A DNA stretch of 64,000 nt. Origin: Microplitis mediator. Taxonomy: Eukaryota > Arthropoda > Insecta > Hymenoptera > Braconidae. The position numbers and the translations under genes are program-made. Below, one piece after another: positions 45,783-59,249 of this stretch. The stretch spans positions 11,875,801-11,939,800 of the forward strand of contig NC_079978.1 of the NCBI RefSeq assembly GCF_029852145.1. Reading direction: 5' to 3'. Positions within the stretch are counted from its first letter, which is position 1, and each line of letters opens with the position of its first letter. The notes beneath the pieces were generated by a model. It saw only the letters and a program-made list of their open reading frames with translations. It ran no database searches and was not told the DNA's origin.

Positions 45783-47120
45783 TTATTCGTCATCTTCTTG
45801 AGGTTCTGGTTCAATTGGGAGGAGTGCAAGCTTCGTGATTGGACGAGTGAGTGTTGAGTTCACTGTTTTAAGCGTAACAACCCTGGTCAATCCATCTTTG
45901 CCAGGGTGGAGTGCGATAATACGAGCGAGAGGCCACCTGGTTGGTGGAAACCTTTCGTCAGTGAGTAATACAAGTGACCCAACTTGAATTTGATGAGTTG
46001 GACGTTGCCACTTGGTGATTGCCAGTTGTCTTTGAAGATAACTTGTAGACCAATGATTCCAGAACTGTTGAACACGTTGTTGTAGAAATTGCCATCTAGA
46101 CAATCGAGAACTATTTGTATCGATGAGTGCTGGTTCAGGAATCATGTTGAGTGCTCGTCCAATTAAGAAGTGACCGGGAGTGAGTGCATCAATGTCATCT
46201 GGATCTTCCGTGAGTGGCTCCAATGGTCTTGAATTCAATATAGCTTCAATTTGCGTAAGAAGAGTGGTAAGTTCTTCAAACGTAAATGAAGACTTTCCCA
46301 CTGATCGAGTAAGATGATGTTTGAGTGATTTGACAGCAGCTTCCCACTTTCCACCCATGTGTGGAGCTGGTGGTGGATTGAAATGCCAAGCAATACTGTT
46401 CACAGTGATGTGATCCAGTATTTATCTTGACTCTTGAGTTCCTTGAGTGAACAGACGGTTGAGATCAGTTTCAGCGCCTTTGAACGTCGTTTCGCAATCG
46501 CTGTAGAGTGCTGAGCAGATGTCTTGTCGGCTGATAAATCTGCGGAGTGCTGCGATAAACCCACTAGAGCTGTAGTCGCTGACTACCTCTAGATGTACCG
46601 CTGACGTAGAAAGGCAGACAAAAACACAAATCCAGCCTTTGTATGTTTTTGCTCCTCGGTGTCGCCAATTTTTGAGCGTTATTGGACCAGCATGATCAAC
46701 TCCAGTGTAAGTGAATGCAGATGATGGAGTGACTCGTGATACTGGTAGCTGACCCATGAGTTGTTGAGCTCTATCAGCACGATGTCGTGCGCATTTTATA
46801 CATTTGAGTATAATTGAGCGTACTGGTTGTCTACCGCCAATGATCCAGTACTTTTGTCGTATGAATGCAAGAGTTAGTTGAGTACCACCATGCATGGTAC
46901 GCTGATGAGCATCAGAGATGATGAGTTTAGTGAGTGCCGCATTCCGTGGTAGAATAGCAGGATGCTTACTTTGGTCTTGATTTGGAGAATTTTCCAATCG
47001 TCCACCTACTCGAATGATGCCGTCGGTGTCAATAAATGCAACCAATCGAGCAAATGGATGACCATTTGGCCATGGTGCGTGCTTGGAGTACATGTTGATC
47101 TCGTTTTGTTTTGATTCACT
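45783..47120 (-). pseudogene. BEL/Pao retrotransposon copy 1: integrase end of pol
   Basis: The frame is continuous from about 47120 to 45783 except for one TAA at 46422-46424. The first part holds the zinc-binding H-H-C-C ('SDAHQRTMHGG', 'KCIKCAR') and two catalytic Asp ('TGVDHAGP', 'YSDCETTF'). The second holds 'HMGGKWEAAVKSLKHHL' with the catalytic Glu, and the BEL-specific C-terminal domain ('LTPGHFLIGR', 'WPLARIIALHPGKDGLTRVV'). Everything upstream (gag, protease, RT, RNase H) is missing, so this is a 5'-truncated copy. It would have inserted retroelement cDNA. Confidence 0.8.
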
Positions 47121-47497
47121 TCAATATTTAAAATTAAATTTAAATTCAAATTTAAGTGGGAATGTGAGATGCTGGGACGCTAAATTGGCGGGATTGAGAT
47201 TTTGAAGTTTTGATATTAAAATTAATATTTTTTAACACTTATTGTAGTTTTATTATATTAATAAATTAATCATTTATTTTAATTATATACACTATATACA
47301 CTGCACTGGTAATTTCTGTATGAATGTTCAGAAAAAGTATTAAACGTGGTAACACGCGGTGAGGTGAGATAAAGATGGCGGTTGGCGGCAAACCAACAAC
47401 CACGTGGTGAGATAAATTCAATTATTTTTAATAATTATTTATGTTGAGATGAATTTAAATAATCACAAAAATAATAAGCGAATATTATTAACTTTTA
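47121..47497. other. Non-coding DNA between BEL/Pao and Penelope elements
   Basis: AT-rich; contains 'gtatatagtgtatataatt' TATA-like phrases on the minus strand. No gene. Possibly LTR or flanking remnant. Confidence 0.4.
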
Positions 47498-47787
47498 AGT
47501 TTTTTTTTTTTTTTTTTTTTTTTTGATCGGGAACTTGGAGATGCAGATCCAGTGGTATTATTTCTCCACACATTTTTGATAAAAATGATTATGTTTATTC
47601 AGTATGTCTAGTTAACCACCCTTTAGGAGAACACAAGGAGAAGATTGCTGAATCTCGAGATCAAAATAACGATTTGGCAGATTCAGGAGATCAGCTCTGT
47701 GTCCAATAGATTACGTGACCAACTAAGTAATCTCTTACCAATGAATCTGTGGTTACAAACATCATCAAAACTACACGATATATATCA

Positions 47788-49884
47788 ATGGAATTTCATG
47801 AAGTTAAAAAGAGAAATATACGTAAGTTCAATAATTTACGTGGTCAGATAGCCGATGACAACATTCAAATTAATGACAAGAGAATTTATAATTTCACAAC
47901 CATCGTATTACCAGAGACTGTAAGAAGAATTCTCACGTTAGATGGTAATTTTGGTTTAATGTTACCTAGTGATAAACCACCTATTGTTAAGTTAATTAAA
48001 GATTTTGAAGGTTGTCTGAATAAGGTTAAAGCTGAAGATCTAAGTAATGATGAACTTACTGAGTTTAGGCATAATCTAAGAGTAAGAGGAATCAATATTG
48101 CTACTAATTACTTGAAGAATCAACACCGAATGAAAAATAGTAAATATATGATTAACTTGAAAGATATTAATAACACGAAGGAATTTTTTAAAACTCATGA
48201 TGATTTAGTAGTAACAAGGTCGGATAAAGGTAATTCTACTGTAGTGATGTGGAAGCAGGAATATCTAGATGAGATGAATAAGATGGCCGGTGACACAGCG
48301 ACTTCCACGAAGAGCCGTGTAGATCCTACTTCCAGACTTCAATCAGCATCGAATGAATTAGTTAAAAAACTTGAAGCGAAGGGTATAATTGATGAGATAA
48401 CAGGTAAACATATGCGTTCGTATAATGCTCTATCTCCTAAATTATATGGATTGAGAAAAACCCATAAGGATGGATGCAAGCTCAGACCAGTTGTCAGCAA
48501 TATTAGTTCACCAGGTTACATAATATCAAACTTCGTACATAAAATCTTGTCTCCATACGTACTTAGTTTCAGATTTAATATGAAAAATTCATTTCAATTT
48601 ATAGAACGGATCAAGTCGTTGGTTGTGAACGATGATTACGTACTCATCTCCCTTGATGTTGTCTCATTATTCACTAATGTAAAACAAGAATTAATAATTA
48701 AAATCATTTATGAACGTTGGAATGATATTAAGGAGTTTGTTAACCTAGATCAAGAGACATTCCTTGATCTTGACAAGTTTTGCTTCAATTCTGGTTATTT
48801 TCTGTTTCAAGGTGACTTTTACTTACAAAAAGAAGGTTGCGGTATGGGTAGTCCAGCAAGCCCAGTTATTGCCATTACTGCGGTAGATTATGTCATATCA
48901 AAAGCACTGGAACGGTTAGATTTTGATATTTCAGTAGTATCAGCGTATGTAGATGACCTTTTCTTGATTATTCCAAAAGATCAAGTTGATACGGTAATGA
49001 ACATCTTTAACTCTATTGACAAGGACATCCAGTTTACAATTGAGATGGAACAAGATGGTAAGCTTCCGTTCTTAGATGTGTTAGTGTGCAGAACTGACTC
49101 TGGGGAGTTAATAACATCATGGTATCAAAAACCATACAACTCAGGTCTACTATTAAATTTCAAGTCAAACCATCCTCTAAGTCAGAAGCTAGGCGTGGCA
49201 CAGGGTTTCCTTAACAGAGCCATACGTCTTAGTCATGAGACTATGACTTCTGTGAGTATTAACAATGTGAAACGCTTGCTAATGAATAATAATTATCCTC
49301 GGTCAGTAATAGATAAGTGTGAAAAAATTACTAAGGATAGAATTAATAGTAATTTGAGATCTAATGCTCAGTTGAGAGGTTGGTCGTTCTGCAAGTTTCC
49401 CTACATTAGAAACTTATCACCAAGGATTGGGTCCATGTTCAGACAGACGAACTGTAAACTGGTTTTCTACAATTTACAGAAGATTAAAGACCTCTACAGT
49501 CGACTCAAGGATCCAGTTGACAAAAAGGATAGATCATGTATAGTGTATCAGATTCCTTGCACCTGTGGTAGATCTTTAGGTAGATATGTAGGACAAACTA
49601 AACAAAAACTCAAGACAAGGATTAATCAGCATATTAATGATTGTAGACCTGTGAATATCATCAAGCGTAACAAGACAGTATTGGCTGATCATCACTTTGA
49701 GAGTGGGCGTAATTTCGAATTTGAGGCTACCCGAATTCTGGATTATGAATCCCATTTCCTGAAACAAAACATCAGTGAGATGTTTTTCATCAAAGTGGTT
49801 GATTGTGTTAATTTTAGATGGGATACTCAGGGCCTAAGTTCTTCATATAGTGATATTATATCAATTGCTAAAAAATTTTATTAA
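47788..49884 (+). CDS. Penelope-like reverse transcriptase with GIY-YIG endonuclease, intact
   Basis: A 698-aa protein from the ATG at 47788 (open 13 codons further up). RT motifs in order: 'TRSDKGNSTVV', 'LYGLRKTHK' then 'LRPVVSN', motif A 'ISLDVVSLFTNV' at about residue 288, motif B 'GCGMGSPASPVIA', and motif C 'AYVDDLFLI' at about 385. The C-terminus (about 584-635) carries the GIY-YIG nuclease signature 'CIVYQIPCTCG...RYVGQT', then Arg and His at the usual spacing. RT copies the element RNA at a chromosomal nick made by the nuclease. Length and order match canonical Penelope elements. A short upstream ORF in another frame (47645-47851) may be the shifted N-terminus. No stop breaks the core. 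Confidence 0.9.
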   Translation: MEFHEVKKRNIRKFNNLRGQIADDNIQINDKRIYNFTTIVLPETVRRILTLDGNFGLMLPSDKPPIVKLIKDFEGCLNKVKAEDLSNDELTEFRHNLRVRGINIATNYLKNQHRMKNSKYMINLKDINNTKEFFKTHDDLVVTRSDKGNSTVVMWKQEYLDEMNKMAGDTATSTKSRVDPTSRLQSASNELVKKLEAKGIIDEITGKHMRSYNALSPKLYGLRKTHKDGCKLRPVVSNISSPGYIISNFVHKILSPYVLSFRFNMKNSFQFIERIKSLVVNDDYVLISLDVVSLFTNVKQELIIKIIYERWNDIKEFVNLDQETFLDLDKFCFNSGYFLFQGDFYLQKEGCGMGSPASPVIAITAVDYVISKALERLDFDISVVSAYVDDLFLIIPKDQVDTVMNIFNSIDKDIQFTIEMEQDGKLPFLDVLVCRTDSGELITSWYQKPYNSGLLLNFKSNHPLSQKLGVAQGFLNRAIRLSHETMTSVSINNVKRLLMNNNYPRSVIDKCEKITKDRINSNLRSNAQLRGWSFCKFPYIRNLSPRIGSMFRQTNCKLVFYNLQKIKDLYSRLKDPVDKKDRSCIVYQIPCTCGRSLGRYVGQTKQKLKTRINQHINDCRPVNIIKRNKTVLADHHFESGRNFEFEATRILDYESHFLKQNISEMFFIKVVDCVNFRWDTQGLSSSYSDIISIAKKFY

Positions 49885-50368
49885 GTATTTTGAGTTTTAA
49901 AATATATTGTATAGTATAATTTTATTAATTAGAACATTGTAACGTTATAACAAAAAATTTTATTAGTCATAGCACCAGTAGTTATTTCGAAACTACTGTT
50001 GTGAATTTGAGTTCATGTCGGCATAGTAGATTTGAAAGTCTAAATTGCTTTTACCATAGCGACTGTTTACTTTCATTCTGACGTTGCTTTCTATAAGACT
50101 GATAGCTAGTTAATTTTACTAGTTATTCTATTAGATTTGTTGTGATTGAAATTATTTACTACTAAGTTTCTTTTTTAAAAATAACGCGTATTACTTGTCA
50201 GACTTTATTCATTGACTGTTTAACGATGAATTTTTTCGGAGGATTATTTAAGACACATAAATGTTAACCTTAATTGTAAGTTTTTTCTGAGGTTTATTTT
50301 TTTATATTTGCTAATGTTTTTTGTATTTATTCTAATACCATTTTTTTCTCTCTTTATACACAGTCTGC

Positions 50369-50417
50369 CTGATGAAGTTATGAAATATAACGAAACGTTG
50401 CAGTAGTTAAAAACGTA
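50369..50417 (+). ncRNA. Hammerhead-ribozyme-like motif of the Penelope element
   Basis: CTGATGA (50369-50375), a 5-bp stem II GTTAT/ATAAC (77-81 with 87-91), GAAA (50392-50395), and a 4-bp stem III CGTT/AACG ending in TA (50416-50417). This is the hammerhead core order known for Penelope-like elements. Stem I pairing is weak, so activity is doubtful. Confidence 0.45.
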
Positions 50418-50499
50418 ACATTTGCTTTTATTTATCCGAGTTCCCGATAAAAAAAAAAAAAAAAAAAAAAAAAAACTTAACATTTTATAACATGGATGA

Positions 50500-50797
50500 G
50501 ATCAATTTCATGTTATTAACTTTAAATTGAGAATAAATTCGGAGATGATACTTGATAATTATAGCGCGATTGCAAAAGATTTTAATTTAATACAAAAAAA
50601 CACGTGGCTGATAGCATCGGTGAGTTTCCAGCAATGATGGCTTCGCCTTCTTCTTCATTCCCACTTGGATCAGTGGGCGGAGCATGAGATGAGAATGGGA
50701 CCGGTGGAGCCGCCTGCGCATGATAACGCGCTGACGCAACTCTAATTAACCGGCCTCAGAGTGGCGACGAGAAACGCAAGCGCGGAAGATTCGAACA
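50500..50797 (-). repeat. Putative 3' LTR start of BEL/Pao copy 2
   Basis: On the minus strand the purine tract GGCGGGGAGAA (50808-50798) is followed by TGTTCGAATC at 50797. The LTR continues toward 50500, where the Penelope element begins, so its far end is lost or displaced. Confidence 0.5.
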
Positions 50798-50844
50798 TTC
50801 TCCCCGCCTTCGCCAACTCGTTGGAGAAGATACTGATGAGGTGA

Positions 50845-52990
50845 TTAGAGATGAAAATCTTCCTTGGCGGTTGAGATGGGTAACAGTACTAGCTTAGTGA
50901 CTGGTCTGGTGAATGTTGAGGTGGCAGTCTTGACAGTGACGACTCTGGTGAGACCATCACTACCAGGATGGAGATGAGTAACTCTGGCAAGAGGCCATTT
51001 TGATGGTGGATACCTCTCGTCAACAATGAGAACTAATGAACCAATCTTGATATCATGGTGAGATGTATGCCACTTTGAGATGGATTGGTGAGATTGCAGA
51101 CATTCAGCAGACCAGCGTTCCCAGAAATACTGAAGTCTTTCTTGTATTCTTTGATAGAGTGAGAGACGAGACGTTGGTACACTAGTAAGACTGGGTTCAG
51201 GTACAGTGTTGAGTGGCGCACCTCGGATACAATGTCCAGGGGTGAGAGCTGAGATGTCCTCAAGGTCATCAGTAAGTGCACTGAGTGGCCTTGAGTTTAA
51301 TAGTGCCCCAACTTGAGTGAGGAATGTTGTGAAGTCTTCATAGGTGAGAAGTAGGTCCGCAATGGTGCGTTGGAGATGATGTTTGACAGATTTTACAGCG
51401 GCTTCCCACTTGCCACCCATGTGGAGCACCAGGAGGGTTAAAAATTCACTGAGTTCCGTCTGAGGTGAGAATTTGCTGGAGATGAGATGATTCGTTGAGT
51501 GCACCAGTGAGAAGTTGTTTGAGAATGACATCTGCCCCTATGAAGTTCGTGCCACAGTCACTGTAAAGGGTTTAGCAGATGCCACGACGACTTGTGAACC
51601 TCCTGAACGCCTTTAGAAAGCCTTATCGTGTAATCACTTACAGCTTCCAAGTGAATTGCAGAAGTTGAGAAGCATACAAAGACTGCAATCCAGCCTTTGT
51701 AGCAGCGTGTACCTCGTCCTTAGAAGTATTTTAGCTGAACAGGCCCAGCGTAGTCTACGCCAGTGCTTTCAAAGACGAGAGATGGTGAGACTCGAGATGT
51801 AGGCAGTTGACCCATCAACTGTTGAGATTGCTGAGCTATCTGTCTTACACAGACAACACAGCGTTGAATGTGAGATATAATTGGGATTCTTCCCCCAAAT
51901 ATCCAGCACTTCTTGCGCACGGCAGCTAGCGTCACTTGCGTACCTCCATGCATTGTGCGAGCATGCGCATCAGAGATGATGAGATGAGAGAGATGACAAT
52001 TCTTTGGTAGTATGGGTGGATGCTTGCTGTCCGTGTCGAGATGAGAATTTTGTAGTCGTCCACCAACTCGTACAATATCCGTAGAATCGATGTAAGCTGT
52101 GAGACGTGAGAAAGGATGAGATTTCAAAAACGGATTGTTTTGAGATAATTGTGAGATTTCGTTCTTGAAATATTCTTGTTGTATTGCTTTGATCCAGAAG
52201 TACAAAGCTGAATGTCAATCAGCTGGTGTGAGTGGTGAGATGTGAAGAGATGATGCAGGAATTTTTTTAAAGACTGCAACTGCTCGCTGAACAATTGCAG
52301 TGATTCTGAGCAATTTGGTGAGATTTGATGAGGATTCAAGCAAGTCACCAAATAGTAAACTTGGACTGGTGACTGCGAGATGAGATTGAGCTGATTTGCG
52401 TTGAGTGTCCACATCAGGATCTTCTTGAGACGTGAATTCTAGCCATTGGTGAGATGACTCTAGTAACCAGGTTGGACCTGACCACCAGAGTTGATGAGAT
52501 TGTCGTTGAGATGGAGTCAAACCCCTGGAAGCACAGTCTGCAGGATTCTGTTTTCCTGAGATGAATTTCCAGTTGGCTGCTGGTAGATTTTGTTGAATGG
52601 GTTGAACTCTGTTTTTAACAAACTCTTTCCATTTACTTGGTTCTTGCTTGATCCAGGCAAGAGCCACCGCTAAGTCTGTCCAGAGATAAACTGGAACATC
52701 TTGGAGGTTGAGAGTTGTTTGTATGTGTGAGATGAGTTCAGTGACAAGTAGAGCTGCTGATAATTCGAAACGAGGAACGGTGAGACGTTTTAGTGGTGCA
52801 ACTCGAGTCTTTGCACAGACAAGAGTGATTTTAGCTGGTGTGAGATGATGATGAGTCTTGATGTAAACAGCAGCGGCCATTGCATGCTGTGATGCATCAG
52901 AGAGTCCATGAATCTCGATATTCGAGGTGTCGGATGAGATGTTTAGCCAGCGAGGAATTTTAAGTTGAGATAATTCAGGTTCTCCAACGA
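50845..52990 (-). pseudogene. BEL/Pao retrotransposon copy 2: RNase H and integrase, multiply broken
   Basis: From 52990 the minus strand encodes an RNase H-type region ('EIHGLSDAS', 'RFELSAALL', 'LWTDLAVALAWI', 'NPADCASRG'). A TGA at 52215-52217 interrupts it. The same frame goes on to the integrase zinc region ('SDAHARTMHGG', 'RCVVCVRQ') and 'TGVDYAGP'. A TAA at 51720 and later frameshifts separate the catalytic core. The last ORF (51531-50845) has 'HMGGKWEAAVKSVKHHL' and the BEL C-terminal domain. The sequence is related to, but clearly different from, copy 1. RT and upstream parts are missing. Confidence 0.8.
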
Positions 52991-52999
52991 TAGCGTCCG

Positions 53000-53640
53000 C
53001 AATTCTACACCGATCATAATGAAACTCAGTATACTTACTCTATGGACGATTACCTTGGATAAGTTCGAAGATGAGCCAACTCGGCCAATAAGTTTAGAAG
53101 TTATGGTTGATTGAAATTTTGTAAAATTTCCAAAAAAAATTTGTTTACTCATTTAACTGGATGTAACTTTCCAACGGAAAGAGATAGCTAATTTTTGTTT
53201 GTTCTATGTGAAAGCTCGTTCGATTGCCTACAATTTTGACAGTACAGCTCACCGATTTAACCATTTTTTCTAATAGATAAATGGTTTTGAACATTTACAA
53301 AATATTATAAAAACTAATTTTATGCAGGTTTTCACTTTGATTATAGCCACAATTTCAAACCGATTACCCTGAAACTTAGTATACGTATTTTGTGGGTGAC
53401 TACTTTGTTCGAGTTTGAAAATGAGCTCAATCCGTCGATTAGTTTAGAAGTTATAGCATTTCAAAATTTTTAAAATGTCCACAATTCATATATTCCTTCA
53501 ATATCTTTTGAATGTGATAACATTTTGACTTTATATCATATTCATCTGAAAGCTCTTCAAATAAGCTTTCATTTTCATGCCTATATATGTACCTAGACCA
53601 ATGAAAGTAGTTAAACAAGAGGGTTATTGAGTCAGAAATC
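53000..53640 (+). repeat. Two ~345-bp diverged direct repeats
   Basis: 'gaaactcagtatacttac...aataagtttagaagttat' at about 53020-53105 recurs as 'gaaacttagtatacgtat...attagtttagaagttat' at 53370-53455. It is non-coding and truncates the 5' side of BEL/Pao copy 2. Confidence 0.6.
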
Positions 53641-53679
53641 AAAACAGTGCCCTACTTTATCGGCCTGGGATAAGTACCT

Positions 53680-54080
53680 GGTGTCGGCAATGTAGATTTG
53701 TTTTTATCGATATTTGAGCTTGATGATGGTAATGTAGATTTGATTTTATCGATATTTGAGCCTGATGATGATAATGTAGATTTATTTTATCGATATTTGG
53801 GGCCTTTCGCGTTGTTGATGATAATGTAGATTTATTTTATCGATATTTGAGGCCTTTTTTATTATTTATGGTAATGTAGATTTGTTTTATCGATATTTGG
53901 CACAGTTATCGGTAATGTAGATTTATTTTTCGATATTTGAGACCTTTTTTCATTATTTATCGATATTTTTGGGGCTTTTTCTCTTATTAATGATAATGCA
54001 GATTTGGCTGGCACCTGATCATGGTAATGTAGATTTTCTTTGGGAGCCCATTTCCTCTTATCGATAAAAGAAGATTTTGG
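53680..54080 (+). repeat. Minisatellite with repeated TATCGATA-type motifs
   Basis: Seven to eight diverged units of ~45-55 bp, each with 'aatgtagattt' and 'ttttatcgatatttg'. TATCGATA is the insect DRE/DREF site; here most units carry TATCGATATT. Confidence 0.75.
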
Positions 54081-54447
54081 GACTTATCTGATAAATGTGG
54101 ACTTTTTACTATATATCTTCGAATTTCGACAGTTCTAAGCCGGATTGGGAGGGGGGGGGGCTTGGTTGGAGGTTGATCATTCCAGAATGTTCTCGAATTT
54201 TCTATGCGCATATTGGTGGGGGTTTATTTTTAAATTCTGTTTATTCTGAATTTTTAAACAGGTGTAAGGGGGCGGGTTACGTTCAAAAATTTGGCAGTTT
54301 TTCCAAGAATATTTTTTTATTAGAAGTAGGGGATTTAACGGTTGATTTAACCGGTTTTGAACCAATCATTGTTACTTTTGTACCCCCAAATTATTTTTTT
54401 TCTGTAGAAATCCCCACAAAGAGCATTTTTTAAGTGGGGATCATCAA

Positions 54448-54455
54448 TATAAAAA
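54448..54455 (+). promoter_or_regulatory. TATA box of the small gene at 54.5 kb
   Basis: TATAAAAA followed by a start-like GGAGTT about 34 bases downstream, then a leader ending at a CAG-GTAAGA donor near 54538. Confidence 0.4.
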
Positions 54456-54479
54456 CTCGAGTTTTTTATCATAATCCTC

Positions 54480-54937
54480 GGAGTTATTTAGAAATTTTCG
54501 TTCTGTGAGTAGTGCACTATAAAGTTGTGTTCAACAGGTAAGATTTTCTAATTGTAAAAACTATTAAATATATTTCGAAATTTGACAAATTAATATTCAT
54601 ATTTGGAATACTTGCTCAGCGAATACTGGATCTCTTAAAAGTAAATGAGGCTATCAAATTACCAGTATTTTTACCAACCAAAAAGCTGGCCGAATTGGAA
54701 AGAGATGGAGAATATCAAATAACCGCTTTCAAAAATGTCAATACCAAATTTGGATTAAGAGTAGTTGCAACTATCAACGAAGAATTCAATGTATTTTTAC
54801 CAAAAAGGACGTCAGCATTGATAACGAAAAATCCTAATTACTTCGAAGAGCTGCTCAACCCCATACCATATCATAAGCTTTACCTCACTTACTTCGGAGG
54901 TAAATATAATGACTTTGAAATGGCTTATCATGATTAA
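54480..54937 (+). CDS. Small OB-fold-like gene family member, possibly lacking its start codon
   Basis: A leader exon (about 54480-54537) with a GTAAGA donor is followed by a second exon after TTGCTCAG (about 54618), open to the TAA at 54937. The ~106-codon open region contains 'RDGEYQITAFKNVNTKFGLR', 'FNVFLPKR' and 'LYLTYFGGKYNDFEM'. This matches a small domain family (xFKxVxTKFG ... VFLPKR) that is multi-copy in insects and reminiscent of single-stranded DNA-binding OB folds; that role is inference. No ATG precedes the open frame in either exon, so it may be a degenerate copy. Confidence 0.45.
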
Positions 54938-55001
54938 TATGTTACCAGTCTTATCATTATTTCTAAATATTACGTGAATTAGATAGTTATTCTCATAGAT
55001 A

Positions 55002-55560
55002 ATTGGATCTTTTAAGACTTCTACTAATGTTGAAAACATATTTTTTATACAATCAAGAAAAAAAAAATAAAAAATAAAAACAACATTAATTAAAGTATAT
55101 ATTTTTCTTTTATTCATTCAAAAGTCTTAATATATTTTACAAAAAATGTATCTATAAATTAAGAATTAAAAAATCTTTAAATTATTCACTATTTATTAAT
55201 TGCTCTATTAAAATAAAAAAATAAAAAATGAAAAATAATAATGCATAATAATTATAGAAAAAATTTCAAAAAATGCTTCGTTGGATCTTTTAAAACTTCT
55301 ACTAATGTTGAAAATATATATTTTTTATACAATCAAAAAAATCTAAATGTACTTTTTACGAAATGTATGTATAAATTATGAAATAAAAAGAACATTAATT
55401 AAAGTATATATTTTTCTTTTATTCATTCAAAAGTCTTAATATATTTTACAAAAAATGTATCTATAAATTAAGAATTAAAAAAATCTTTAAATTATTTACT
55501 ATTTATTAATTGTTCTATTAAAATAATAAAAAAAAATGAAAAATAATAATTATAAAAAAA
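55002..55560 (+). repeat. ~280-bp tandem duplication
   Basis: 'ggatcttttaagacttctactaatgttgaaaa' at 55003 recurs at 55283, with the following ~220 bases also duplicated. Lies just downstream of the small OB-like gene; non-coding. Confidence 0.75.
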
Positions 55561-55616
55561 ATTTCAAGAAATGCTTGGTTGCAAAATATACTTAGCCTAA
55601 TATAAAAAATAACTTA

Positions 55617-55617
55617 C

Positions 55618-55693
<76 letters not shown>

Positions 55694-55765
55694 TTAATAA
55701 TAATAATAATAAAAATCATAATAATAATAAAAATAAAAATCATAATAATAATAATAATAATTATA
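55617..55765. repeat. (TAA)n-rich microsatellite
   Basis: About 150 bp of TAA/AAT units with interruptions, in the 3' flank of the polyglutamine gene. Confidence 0.9.
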
Positions 55766-55790
55766 TATATATATATAATCATATTAGCAA

Positions 55791-58540
<2,750 letters not shown>

Positions 58541-59249
58541 TTTTCGGTTTTCTTTTAATATGACTTCTGATTAAAAAGGTTTATTCACAAACTCACACAC
58601 ACACACACACACACAATGTACGATTATTACTTTAAATAATAATAAAAAATTTTAATCGGATAGATATGAAAAAATCTACGCTCGAACACAATGTCAGAAA
58701 AATTAAAGGTTCGAGTATTTTCACAAGATGCTTTGTAATGAGCTCTGCAGTGTTTGTAGCCGATATTTATATGGTCAGTAGCAAAAATCAAAATTTCAGC
58801 CAGCCTACTCCATTAGGGCAATAACCTATCACTTAAATTTTTGACTAGAAAACGGGTGGAGCATCAGTTTCTTAACTATTTTCTAAGTAAGGCCCATAAT
58901 CCACCCTCGCCATAAACGTACATTGAAAATCCCTAAGAAGGTGGCAAAATTTTGACCATCCTATCTCATTAGGACAATGTCCTATTGCCAAATTTTGACC
59001 ACGAAAATGGGTGGAGCAACAGTTTTCTTATCCATATCTAAGTAGAGTTCCAGCCCACGCTATACACTTGTATATTACATACCTGTAAGAAGGGTTGTCT
59101 TATACATTTTAGTATACATTTTTTCAACCCCTACCATGTACTCATAAGTACTATTCCTAGGAGGTGTATGTCTTATGTTTTTCGAAAAATATTTTTTAAC
59201 CCTACTACATAAACTTAAAATTAAAAAAATGTCTATAGCTATTTTAATA
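58541..59249. other. Upstream region of the polyglutamine gene
   Basis: Contains (AC)n at 58593-58616 and two diverged ~165-bp direct repeats (58785-58925 and 58945-59070; 'attaggacaat', 'gggtggagca'). Presumed promoter side of the minus-strand gene; no TATA box is obvious. No other gene. Confidence 0.45.

Larger units (their letters stand above)
47498..50478 (+). mobile_element. Penelope-like element, apparently full length
   Basis: A single intact RT/GIY-YIG ORF is bounded by inverted ends. The left is AAG, a T-run and GATCGGGAACTTGGA (to 47539); the right is TCCGAGTTCCCGATA, an A-run and CTT (50435-50478). Homopolymers of more than 20 bases at both ends are unusual. A hammerhead-like motif lies at 50369-50417. 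It has inserted between two BEL/Pao copies. Confidence 0.8.
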
